Source: Bacteroidales bacterium (lineage in GTDB: Bacteria > Bacteroidota > Bacteroidia > Bacteroidales > Prolixibacteraceae). Taken from it: a DNA stretch of 64,000 bases. Under the pieces are notes generated by a model. It was given only the letters and a program-made list of their open reading frames with translations, made no database searches and was not told where the DNA came from. The stretch lies in assembly GCA_012719495.1 (NCBI GenBank), contig JAAYAG010000060.1:64001-128000 (forward strand), read 5' to 3'. The position numbers were made by a program, and so were the translations under genes. Below are positions 27,044 through 34,694 of this stretch, piece after piece; the first letter of the stretch is position 1; each line of letters starts with the position of its first letter.

Positions 27044-28918
27044 ATGAAGTTTTCGTATGATGTAATTGTTGTAGGTGCAGGACATGCAGGGTGTGAAGCA
27101 GCAATGACAGCAGCTACTATGGGTTCAAAGGTTTTACTTATAACCATGGATATGACTAAGATAGCACAAATGTCATGTAATCCAGCTATGGGTGGCATAG
27201 CTAAAGGTCAGATTTTACGCGAAATTGATGCCTTAGGAGGATATGCTGGTATTGTCACTGATGAATCAACAATTCAATTCAGAATGTTAAACCGTTCGAA
27301 AGGTCCAGCCATGTGGAGCCCTAGGGCACAATGTGACCGAATGGTTTTTACAAAAGTTTGGAGACAGTATCTCGAACAGAATTTGAATGTAGATTTATGG
27401 CAAGGTATTGTTACGCAACTTATGTTTGATGAAAATAGAGTCACTGGTGTAATTTCAGATCTAGGAGTCCATTTTTATTCAAAAACAGTAATTTTAACAA
27501 ATGGTACTTTTTTAAATGGTCTAATGCATGTTGGCCAAAATAAATTTCATGGAGGTAGAATTTCTGAGCCCGAATCCAAGTTTATTAGTGATCAACTTCA
27601 TAATATAGGTTTTACTGTTGGACGAATGAAAACAGGTACCCCTGTTAGAATTGATGGTAGAAGCGTTGATTTCAGTAAGTTAACTGAGCAAGAAGGAGAC
27701 AATGATTTTTATAAATTTTCTTTTCTTCCTGAGATTTCGTCAAAACTAAAACGCTTGACCTGTTATATTACTTATACGAATCTCAACACTCATAAAATTC
27801 TTGAAAAAGGCTTTGATGAGTCTCCAATGTTCGATGGAACCATTCAGAGCGTAGGGCCAAGATATTGTCCAAGTATTGAGACTAAATTGAAAACTTTTGC
27901 CGATAAAGATAAACATCAATTATTTTTAGAACCAGAAGGAGAAAACACTATAGAATTTTATCTTAACGGCTTTTCATCTTCTTTACCCTGGGAAGTTCAA
28001 TTAGAAGGATTGAGGAGTGTCGAAGGTTTTGAAAATGTTAAAATTTTTAGGCCTGGTTATGCTATCGAATATGACTATTTCGATCCAACCCAATTAAAAC
28101 ATACTCTTGAGACAAAGCTTATTGAAAACTTATTTTTTGCAGGACAAATTAATGGCACTACTGGGTATGAAGAAGCAGGAGCTCAAGGTTTAATTGCTGG
28201 CATTAATGCTCACAATAAATGTTTAGGCAAAGAAGATTTTACTTTAGCCAGAGATGAAGCTTATATTGGGGTTTTAATCGACGATTTGGTTACTAAAGGT
28301 GTTGATGAACCATATAGAATGTTTACTTCCAGAGCTGAATATAGAATTTTGTTACGTCAAGACAATGCTGATGAACGATTAACGCAGAAAGGTTTTGATA
28401 TTGGTTTAGCTTCACAACAAAGGGTTGATTTATTGAATGAAAAGATTACAAAGCGAAACAAATTAATAGATTTTGTAAAAAATTTTAGCGTTAAACCAGA
28501 TCAAATTAATGATTTTCTTATTTCAAAAGATTCTGCTATTTTAAAACAAGGTGTCAAATTAATTGATATTATTTTACGACCTCAAGTTGGCTTAAATGAA
28601 TTAATTGATGAGGTTAATGAATTGAAAGAATTTGTTGCTTCTTTTGGACAACGTAAGGAAGAGATTTTACATTCCGCTGAAATTCTAATCAAATATTCTG
28701 GTTATATTGAACGAGAAAAGTTAATTGCTGATAAATTTAAAAGATTGGATGATATTGTAATAGAAGATCGTTTTGATTATTTGTCGATAAATACTCTTTC
28801 GACTGAAGCACGAATGAAACTTAATTCAATACAGCCAAAAACTATTGGACAGGCAAGCAGAATTCCTGGTGTTTCTCCATCTGATATTAGTATACTTTTA
28901 GTAATGTTGGGACGATAG
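27044..28918 (+). CDS. mnmG: tRNA uridine-5-carboxymethylaminomethyl modification enzyme MnmG
   Basis: A 624-residue FAD protein with the dinucleotide-binding motif VVGAGHAGCEAA at residue 8. Family signatures are MSCNPAMGGIAKGQILREID, PRYCPSIETK and INGTTGYEEAGAQGLIAG. The C-terminal helical domain ends GVSPSDISILLVMLG, which binds MnmE and tRNA. With MnmE it modifies the wobble uridine of tRNAs. Also called GidA; it is often close to chromosome origins. A parS-like palindrome lies right at its stop codon. Confidence 0.97.
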   Translation: MKFSYDVIVVGAGHAGCEAAMTAATMGSKVLLITMDMTKIAQMSCNPAMGGIAKGQILREIDALGGYAGIVTDESTIQFRMLNRSKGPAMWSPRAQCDRMVFTKVWRQYLEQNLNVDLWQGIVTQLMFDENRVTGVISDLGVHFYSKTVILTNGTFLNGLMHVGQNKFHGGRISEPESKFISDQLHNIGFTVGRMKTGTPVRIDGRSVDFSKLTEQEGDNDFYKFSFLPEISSKLKRLTCYITYTNLNTHKILEKGFDESPMFDGTIQSVGPRYCPSIETKLKTFADKDKHQLFLEPEGENTIEFYLNGFSSSLPWEVQLEGLRSVEGFENVKIFRPGYAIEYDYFDPTQLKHTLETKLIENLFFAGQINGTTGYEEAGAQGLIAGINAHNKCLGKEDFTLARDEAYIGVLIDDLVTKGVDEPYRMFTSRAEYRILLRQDNADERLTQKGFDIGLASQQRVDLLNEKITKRNKLIDFVKNFSVKPDQINDFLISKDSAILKQGVKLIDIILRPQVGLNELIDEVNELKEFVASFGQRKEEILHSAEILIKYSGYIEREKLIADKFKRLDDIVIEDRFDYLSINTLSTEARMKLNSIQPKTIGQASRIPGVSPSDISILLVMLGR

Positions 28919-28932
28919 TTTCACGTGGAACA
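28917..28932. promoter_or_regulatory. parS-like ParB-binding site
   Basis: The 16-mer AGTTTCACGTGGAACA, between the mnmG stop and the ade start, reads TGTTCCACGTGAAACT on the other strand. It matches 15 of 16 positions of the B. subtilis-type parS consensus TGTTnCACGTGAAACA. parS sites bind ParB and cluster near replication origins. Confidence 0.75.
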
Positions 28933-30560
28933 TGATTATAAAAATTTGTGGAAATATTTACGACCATCAATTTGGCCATTTCAGAAAAGGTTCCATAACC
29001 TTTTCTGAAAAAATTATTTCGATTTATTTTGATGAAAATGTAGTTGGAGACAATTTTATTTTACCTGGATTAATCGATTCGCATGTTCATATTGAAAGTT
29101 CAATGATGTCGCCGGTGAACTATGCGAACGAAGCTTTACGACATGGTGTTGTCGCAGCTATTGCCGATCCGCATGAAATTGCTAATGTTTGTGGTCTTTC
29201 TGGTGTTGAGTATATGGTGAAGAGTGCATCATTATCGCCGATGAAAATTTTTTTTGGTGCTCCAAGTTGCGTTCCAGCTACTTCTTTTGAAACTTCTGGG
29301 TCTACTTTATCTTCAAATGAGATCTCTATTCTTTTCAAAAAAAATACTTGCTGGCATTTATCAGAAGTGATGAATTTTCCGGGAGTTATTGCACATGAAA
29401 AAGATGTTCTCGACAAAATTCAAATTGCAAGAGATTTTTATAAAATCATTGATGGTCATGCTCCGGGCTTACAAGCCGATTTATTGAAAGAATATGTTTC
29501 TTTTGGCATTTCAACAGATCATGAATGTACTTCAATAGAAGAATCAAAAGAAAAAATTGAGTTGGGAATGAAAATCCTACTTCGAAGGTCAAGTGCCTCA
29601 AATGATTTTCTCAATTTGATGGATCTTATTTCTTCAAACGAAGATGATGTTATGCTATGTACCGACGATTGTCATCCTGATGATTTACAAAATGGGTATA
29701 TCGACGAGATGATAAAAGATGCTTTACAACGAGATTTTCCACTAAAGAAGTTATTAAAAGCAGCTACTTTTAATCCTGTTTTTCATTACAATCTACCAGT
29801 TGGAATTCTAAATATTGGTTCATTTGCTGATTTTATTGTAGTCGACTGTCTTGAAAATTTTACTGTTTTAGAAACCTATATCAATGGTGAATGTGTTTAT
29901 AACGGAAATACTGTTATCTCTATTGATGAAAAAATATTGCCTGTTAATAAATTTTTTTCGAATAAGCTTACTTTAAATGATTTGAAGGTTTTAAATGACA
30001 AGCATTCTTTATTGAATGTTATTGAGATAATTCCTAATTCTTTACTTACAAATAAGCTTATATTGCCTATTGATATTACACAGCAATATATATTTTCCGA
30101 CATAGAAAATGATATTCTTAAAATTGTTGTTTTAAACAGATATACAAAAGATAAACCTTCTATTGGTTTTATTAAAGGATTTGGAATTAGAAAAGGAGCG
30201 TTTGGTTCTACTGTTGCTCACGATTCTCATAATATAATTGTTGTAGGAACTGATGATTTTTCAATTTTAAGTGTAATTAATGCCTTGCAGCAGTCTCTGG
30301 GTGGATTAGCTTTTTTTAATGGTAATACAATAAATTTATTACCCTTACCTATCGGAGGTTTAATGAGCAATGAGTCTTGTGATATTGTCTCAGCTCAGTA
30401 TAAATTATTAACGGATGAAGTTAAATCTGTTGGTTGTACATTAAAATCTCCTTTTATGACTCTAGCTTTTATGTCGCTTTTAGTAATACCTAAACTTAAA
30501 ATTGGTGATCGTGGCTTATTTGATGTTGATTCTTTTAGTTTTACCGAGCTTTTAATGTAG
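28932..30560 (+). CDS. ade: Adenine deaminase
   Basis: A 542-residue amidohydrolase. Metal ligands are in IDSHVHIESSMMSP and IADPHEIANVC, further residues in STDHECTSIEES and CTDDCHPDDLQNG, and the Ade-type C-terminal domain shows GFGIRKGAFGSTVAHDSHNI. It converts adenine to hypoxanthine plus ammonia in purine salvage. It sits 13 bases after mnmG and two bases before uvrC, so it is co-transcribed with DNA and tRNA maintenance genes. Confidence 0.93.
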   Translation: MIIKICGNIYDHQFGHFRKGSITFSEKIISIYFDENVVGDNFILPGLIDSHVHIESSMMSPVNYANEALRHGVVAAIADPHEIANVCGLSGVEYMVKSASLSPMKIFFGAPSCVPATSFETSGSTLSSNEISILFKKNTCWHLSEVMNFPGVIAHEKDVLDKIQIARDFYKIIDGHAPGLQADLLKEYVSFGISTDHECTSIEESKEKIELGMKILLRRSSASNDFLNLMDLISSNEDDVMLCTDDCHPDDLQNGYIDEMIKDALQRDFPLKKLLKAATFNPVFHYNLPVGILNIGSFADFIVVDCLENFTVLETYINGECVYNGNTVISIDEKILPVNKFFSNKLTLNDLKVLNDKHSLLNVIEIIPNSLLTNKLILPIDITQQYIFSDIENDILKIVVLNRYTKDKPSIGFIKGFGIRKGAFGSTVAHDSHNIIVVGTDDFSILSVINALQQSLGGLAFFNGNTINLLPLPIGGLMSNESCDIVSAQYKLLTDEVKSVGCTLKSPFMTLAFMSLLVIPKLKIGDRGLFDVDSFSFTELLM

Positions 30561-30562
30561 TT

Positions 30563-32374
30563 ATGCATTATAACTCTCATCTCAAAAATTTAGTTTCTGC
30601 CTTACCGCACGAACCAGGAATTTATCAATATTTTGATAAAGATGGGACGATTATTTATATTGGTAAAGCTAAAGACTTAAAAAAACGAGTTTCTTCATAT
30701 TTTACAAAAACTCATGATAATAGGAAAACTGCAATTCTTGTTCGTAATATTATTGATATTAAAACTATCGTTGTAGAAACAGAACAAGATGCATTAATCC
30801 TTGAAAATAATCTAATCAAAAAGTATAAGCCAAGGTACAATATCATGCTTAAAGATGATAAAACGTATCCTTGGATTTGTATAAAGAACGAATCTTTTCC
30901 ACGCGTTTTTCAAACAAGACGTATTGAAAGAGATGGCTCTTTATATTTTGGTCCATTCACATCAGTAATGTTGGTTAGAACTTTGTTAGAGTTGTTTCGG
31001 CAGTCTTATAAGTTGAGAAACTGTAACTTACAGCTATCAGAAGCCAATGTTTCACGTGGAAAATTTAAAGTCTGTTTACAGTATCATATTGGCAATTGTC
31101 TTGGGCCTTGTGAAAATTATCAAAATGAAGAGTCGTATAATAAATCTATTGAAGAAATAAAAAGCATTCTTAAAGGGAATATTGGTTCGGTAATTTCAGG
31201 GTTGAAAACAGCCATGAAAAAATATTCAGAGGAGTTAAACTTTGAAGAGGCACAGCAGATAAAATTACGTCTTGAAATATTGCAAAACTATCAGGCAAAG
31301 TCAACTGTGGTAAGTCCGACAATTCAAAATGTAGATGTTTATTCTTTTTTACGCGACGATCAAACCATTTATATCAATTTTTTAAAAGTTGTTAGAGGAA
31401 GTGTAATTCATTCTTTTACTCTCGAAATTAAAGAAAAAGTAGAGGAAAATGATGAAGACATTTTACTTTTTGGTATAACTGAAATACGGCAGCGAATCTT
31501 CAGTAATGCAACAGAATTCATCGTTCCATTTAAACCTTCTTTTCAACTTGAAGGGATAAAGTTCACCATACCGCAACGAGGAGATAAAAAAATGTTGCTC
31601 GAATTGTCGGAGAAAAACGTGAAATATTATGTGCTTGAAACGAAAAAAAATAACTCATTACTAAAAAATGAAAAGCCATCCGAACGGATCCTTAAAACAG
31701 CTCAAAAGGATTTAGGCTTAAAAGAACTTCCTTTCCACATCGAATGTTTCGATAATAGCAATTTACAAGGAACTAATCCTGTAGCATCATGTGTTGTTTT
31801 TAAAAATGCAAAACCAGCAAAAAAGGAATATCGACATTTTAATATTAAAACAGTTGACGGGCCAAACGATTTTGCTTCGATGGAAGAAATTGTATTCCGC
31901 CGTTACCGTCGCCTGCTTGACGAAAATCAACATTTGCCAAATCTTATTATAGTTGATGGTGGAAAAGGACAATTGGGTTCAGCGATGAATGCGTTAGAGA
32001 AACTGGGACTTAGAGGGAAGTTACCTATTATAGGCATAGCTAAACGGCTCGAAGAAATTTATTACCCTGGAGATCCTGTACCGTTATATATCGATAAAAC
32101 TTCTGAAACATTAAAACTTATTCAGCAAATGCGCGACGAAGCCCATCGTTTTGGAATTACTCATCATAGAGATAAAAGATCGAAGGCAATGATCGTTTCA
32201 GAACTTGACCAAATAAAAGGAGTAGGAGAGAAGACAAAAGAACTTTTATTGCGTCAGTACAAATCAATTGAAAACATTAGAACGGCAGATTTTGTTGAAG
32301 TTGAAAATCTAATTGGGAAATCTAAAGCGGTGCTTTTGAAAGAGTATTTTTCAAAAGAGATTAGTAAATTATAA
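30563..32374 (+). CDS. uvrC: Excinuclease ABC subunit C
   Basis: A 603-residue nucleotide excision repair nuclease. The GIY-YIG domain is at residues 13-95 (EPGIYQYF and IIYIGKAKDLKKRVSSYF). The UVR motif near 205 contains FEEAQQIKLRLEIL. The RNase H-like second nuclease has IECFDNSNLQGT and LIIVDGGKGQLGSA, and a helix-hairpin-helix pair closes the protein (LDQIKGVGEKTKELLLRQYK). It contains a second parS-like site within its coding sequence. Last gene of the operon. Confidence 0.96.
   Translation: MHYNSHLKNLVSALPHEPGIYQYFDKDGTIIYIGKAKDLKKRVSSYFTKTHDNRKTAILVRNIIDIKTIVVETEQDALILENNLIKKYKPRYNIMLKDDKTYPWICIKNESFPRVFQTRRIERDGSLYFGPFTSVMLVRTLLELFRQSYKLRNCNLQLSEANVSRGKFKVCLQYHIGNCLGPCENYQNEESYNKSIEEIKSILKGNIGSVISGLKTAMKKYSEELNFEEAQQIKLRLEILQNYQAKSTVVSPTIQNVDVYSFLRDDQTIYINFLKVVRGSVIHSFTLEIKEKVEENDEDILLFGITEIRQRIFSNATEFIVPFKPSFQLEGIKFTIPQRGDKKMLLELSEKNVKYYVLETKKNNSLLKNEKPSERILKTAQKDLGLKELPFHIECFDNSNLQGTNPVASCVVFKNAKPAKKEYRHFNIKTVDGPNDFASMEEIVFRRYRRLLDENQHLPNLIIVDGGKGQLGSAMNALEKLGLRGKLPIIGIAKRLEEIYYPGDPVPLYIDKTSETLKLIQQMRDEAHRFGITHHRDKRSKAMIVSELDQIKGVGEKTKELLLRQYKSIENIRTADFVEVENLIGKSKAVLLKEYFSKEISKL
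31048..31063. promoter_or_regulatory. Second parS-like site, inside uvrC
   Basis: TGTTTCACGTGGAAAA matches TGTTTCACGTGAAACA at 14 of 16 positions. It lies 2.1 kb from the mnmG/ade site and in coding sequence, as many chromosomal parS sites do. Confidence 0.5.
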
Positions 32375-32384
32375 TTATTAAAAG

Positions 32385-32411
32385 GGCAGGTCAAATTTCT
32401 TTAAACCTGCC
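32385..32411 (+). terminator. Hairpin between convergent uvrC and the Fe-S protein gene
   Basis: GGCAGGT (32385-32391) pairs with ACCTGCC (32405-32411) around a 13-base AT-rich loop. The T run after it is weak, so termination is only probable. Confidence 0.45.
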
Positions 32412-32472
32412 ACTTTCTGCTTAGATCCCCACTTACTCCCGAACTAAATGTTGTTGTATTTAGTGTTAATTT

Positions 32473-33363
32473 TTAAACCCATTCTTCACTAAGTAATTCT
32501 CCGCGAATCGACATGACAATTGCTTTAACCGGAACTCGTCGCGAACACATTTGTCGAGCCTCTTCAACAAGCCTAAGCAACCCACCACAGCAGGGCACTT
32601 CCATCATCATCACAGTTATTGTATTTACTTTTGCTTTTTCTATCAGCATGGCAATTTTATTTATATAACTCTCAGTCCCATGATCAAGTTTTGGGCATGC
32701 AATAATCAAGCTTTTGTTTACAAGCCATTTACTGTGGAAATTTTCTACCGAGAAAGCGGTGCAGTCAGCTGCAATCAACAAGTCAGCATTTTGAAAATTT
32801 GCTGCCATTGGATTAATCAAATGAAGCTGAACCGGCCAATGGGTTAATTGTGATGGTTGATCGTTTGATAAAGGACTTACCATGATTTTTTTAGGAGAAA
32901 ATGAAACTGTTTTAGACCCAGGACAACCACCACTTGTACATGCCGATCCCGTTACTGGCTTATTATCAAGTATCTCATCTAGAACCTCGTCCATATCGAA
33001 GTCGAGTTCGTCTCGGTTTTCTTCCAAAAAATTAATTCCATCGCTAAGAAATCCGGTTTCGTTGTGCTCTTTTAGATGCTTTAAATGGGCAATTACAGTG
33101 TTTTTGCCTTTTTCCACCATTTCTTTTAACACTTCAATTTCGTTATATGGGACAGCTTCGCGCTTTTCAATAGAGATTGCGCCTTCGGGACAATGCCCTA
33201 TACAGGCACCAAGTCCGTCGCACATAAGTTCACTTACTAATCGGGCTTTACCATCGATGACTTGCAAAGCACCTTCGTGGCAATTTGGAATGCAAATTCC
33301 ACAACCATTACACAATTCCTCATTAATTTTTACTATTTCGCGCAGCATACTTTTCATTTTCAA
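32473..33363 (-). CDS. 4Fe-4S dicluster protein (ferredoxin-like, with C-terminal cysteine motifs)
   Basis: A 296-residue cytoplasmic protein. Two adjacent 4Fe-4S motifs lie in the first 70 residues (CNGCGICIPNCHEGAL and CDGLGACIGHCPEGAI). A Cys-rich linker follows near residue 145 (ACTSGGCPGSK), then a C-terminal domain with AADCTAF, ACPKLDHG and MEVPCCGGLLRL. Such proteins occur beside Crp/Fnr-type regulators in anaerobes, but the reaction is unknown. Starts at codons 3 or 6 are also possible. It is divergent from the Crp/Fnr gene. Confidence 0.8.
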   Translation of the reverse strand: MKMKSMLREIVKINEELCNGCGICIPNCHEGALQVIDGKARLVSELMCDGLGACIGHCPEGAISIEKREAVPYNEIEVLKEMVEKGKNTVIAHLKHLKEHNETGFLSDGINFLEENRDELDFDMDEVLDEILDNKPVTGSACTSGGCPGSKTVSFSPKKIMVSPLSNDQPSQLTHWPVQLHLINPMAANFQNADLLIAADCTAFSVENFHSKWLVNKSLIIACPKLDHGTESYINKIAMLIEKAKVNTITVMMMEVPCCGGLLRLVEEARQMCSRRVPVKAIVMSIRGELLSEEWV

Positions 33364-33397
33364 TTCCTTTACAAATCTAAGTGCAATGCTTCTCTTG

Positions 33398-33420
33398 AAT
33401 TGTCACAATTGTTACATTTG
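33398..33420 (+). promoter_or_regulatory. Promoter and overlapping palindrome in the Fe-S/Crp-Fnr divergent gap
   Basis: TACATTTG (33413-33420) is an exact -7 box for the plus strand. Just upstream lie two overlapping palindromes, AATTGTCACAATT (33398-33410) and ACAATTGT (33405-33412), placed where a regulator would control both promoters. Binding by the adjacent Crp/Fnr protein is inference. Confidence 0.45.
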
Positions 33421-33432
33421 AAGAAAAAAATT

Positions 33433-34098
33433 GTGGAAATAAAACTTAGCGAAATACCACTTTTCAAAAATGTACAAGAATCTGATATTCAGATGCTTTT
33501 GTCTGGCATAGTATTTCAGCGAAAAACTTATGCTGAAGGTTCAATGGTTGTTAGCCAGGGCGATGAATGCAATAGGCTGTTGCTTTTGGTAGAAGGAACG
33601 GTGAAAGGTGAGATGATTAGTCCGGCAGGGAAAAGTTTGAAAATTGAAGATATGCAAGCCCCGTATGCATTGGCAACTGCTTTTTTATTTGGAAAAAGTT
33701 CAATCTTTCCGGTGAATATTATTGCAGTTACTGAAGTTAGTTTCATCATAATTCAAAGACAGGAAGTAATAAGGTTATTTCAAAAGAGCGAACAAATATT
33801 ACTGAACTATCTTTCGATTATTTCGTCGCGAGCTCAATTTCTTTCTGAAAAACTTCGTTTTCATTCGTTTAAATCACTAAAAGCCAAAATTGCCTTCTAT
33901 CTTATAAAAGAAGCAGGTAAAGACAATTCATTCAGGCTATTACAGTCTCAAAACGAATTAGCAGAATTGTTTGGTGTGGCAAGGCCTTCGGTGGGACGGG
34001 CATTTCTTGTATTACAAGAGGAAGGCTTGATTGACATTCGCTATCGGCAAGTAGAAATTTTGGACCGAAAGCGTTTAATTGAATATTGTAACGAATAA
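33433..34098 (+). CDS. Crp/Fnr family transcriptional regulator
   Basis: About 222 residues from a GTG at 33433, chosen because the in-frame TTG at 33418 lies inside the -7 box. The cyclic-nucleotide-binding-like beta-roll (VVSQGDECNRLLLLVEGTVKG split over residues 40-65) is followed by a long helix and a winged helix with QNELAELFGVARPSVGRAF. No N-terminal Cys cluster like that of E. coli Fnr is visible, so it need not be an Fe-S oxygen sensor. It leads the operon with rdgB, porZ and recO and is divergent from the Fe-S protein gene, a likely target. Confidence 0.85.
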   Translation: MEIKLSEIPLFKNVQESDIQMLLSGIVFQRKTYAEGSMVVSQGDECNRLLLLVEGTVKGEMISPAGKSLKIEDMQAPYALATAFLFGKSSIFPVNIIAVTEVSFIIIQRQEVIRLFQKSEQILLNYLSIISSRAQFLSEKLRFHSFKSLKAKIAFYLIKEAGKDNSFRLLQSQNELAELFGVARPSVGRAFLVLQEEGLIDIRYRQVEILDRKRLIEYCNE

Positions 34099-34106
34099 TA
34101 GACCCA

Positions 34107-34694
34107 ATGATAAAACTTGTATTTGCAACAAATAACCAGCACAAAATCTACGAAGTACGAAATATGTTAGGCGAAAATTTCGAATTGGTCAGTCTGGATG
34201 ATATAGGTTGTACCGAAGAAATTGCCGAAACGAGTAAAACCCTTGAAGGAAATGCTTCACAAAAGGCACATTATATATACGATAATTATGGACTTAACTG
34301 TTTTGCCGACGATACAGGGTTGGAAGTTGAAGCATTAGGTATGGCTCCAGGGGTTTATTCAGCACGTTACGCGGGCCCACAGCGGAATTCGATCGATAAC
34401 ATGAACCGATTATTAGCTGAACTCGATAAAATAAAAAATCGAAAAGCCCGTTTTAGAACTGTTATTTCATTAATTATTAATGGAAATGAAATGCTTTTTG
34501 AAGGCATAGTCGATGGAGAAATCTTGCATCAGCCAATTGGGCAATTAGGTTTTGGTTATGATCCTATTTTTAGACCTGAAGGATTTTCGACCTCCTTTGC
34601 CGAAATGGATTTAGTGTTAAAAAATTCAATTAGTCATCGCGGAAGAGCTTTCGAAAAATTGATTCATTACTTAAAGAATAACTACATTATATGA
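34107..34694 (+). CDS. rdgB: Non-canonical purine NTP pyrophosphatase (RdgB/HAM1)
   Basis: A 195-residue protein with the Ham1 fold: LVFATNNQHKIYEVRNML at the start, ADDTGLEVEALGMAPGVYSA in the active site, and LGFGYDPIF and SHRGRAFEKL later. It removes XTP, ITP and dITP from nucleotide pools, preventing mutagenic incorporation. It follows the regulator after eight bases, and its stop overlaps the porZ start by four. Confidence 0.95.
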   Translation: MIKLVFATNNQHKIYEVRNMLGENFELVSLDDIGCTEEIAETSKTLEGNASQKAHYIYDNYGLNCFADDTGLEVEALGMAPGVYSARYAGPQRNSIDNMNRLLAELDKIKNRKARFRTVISLIINGNEMLFEGIVDGEILHQPIGQLGFGYDPIFRPEGFSTSFAEMDLVLKNSISHRGRAFEKLIHYLKNNYII

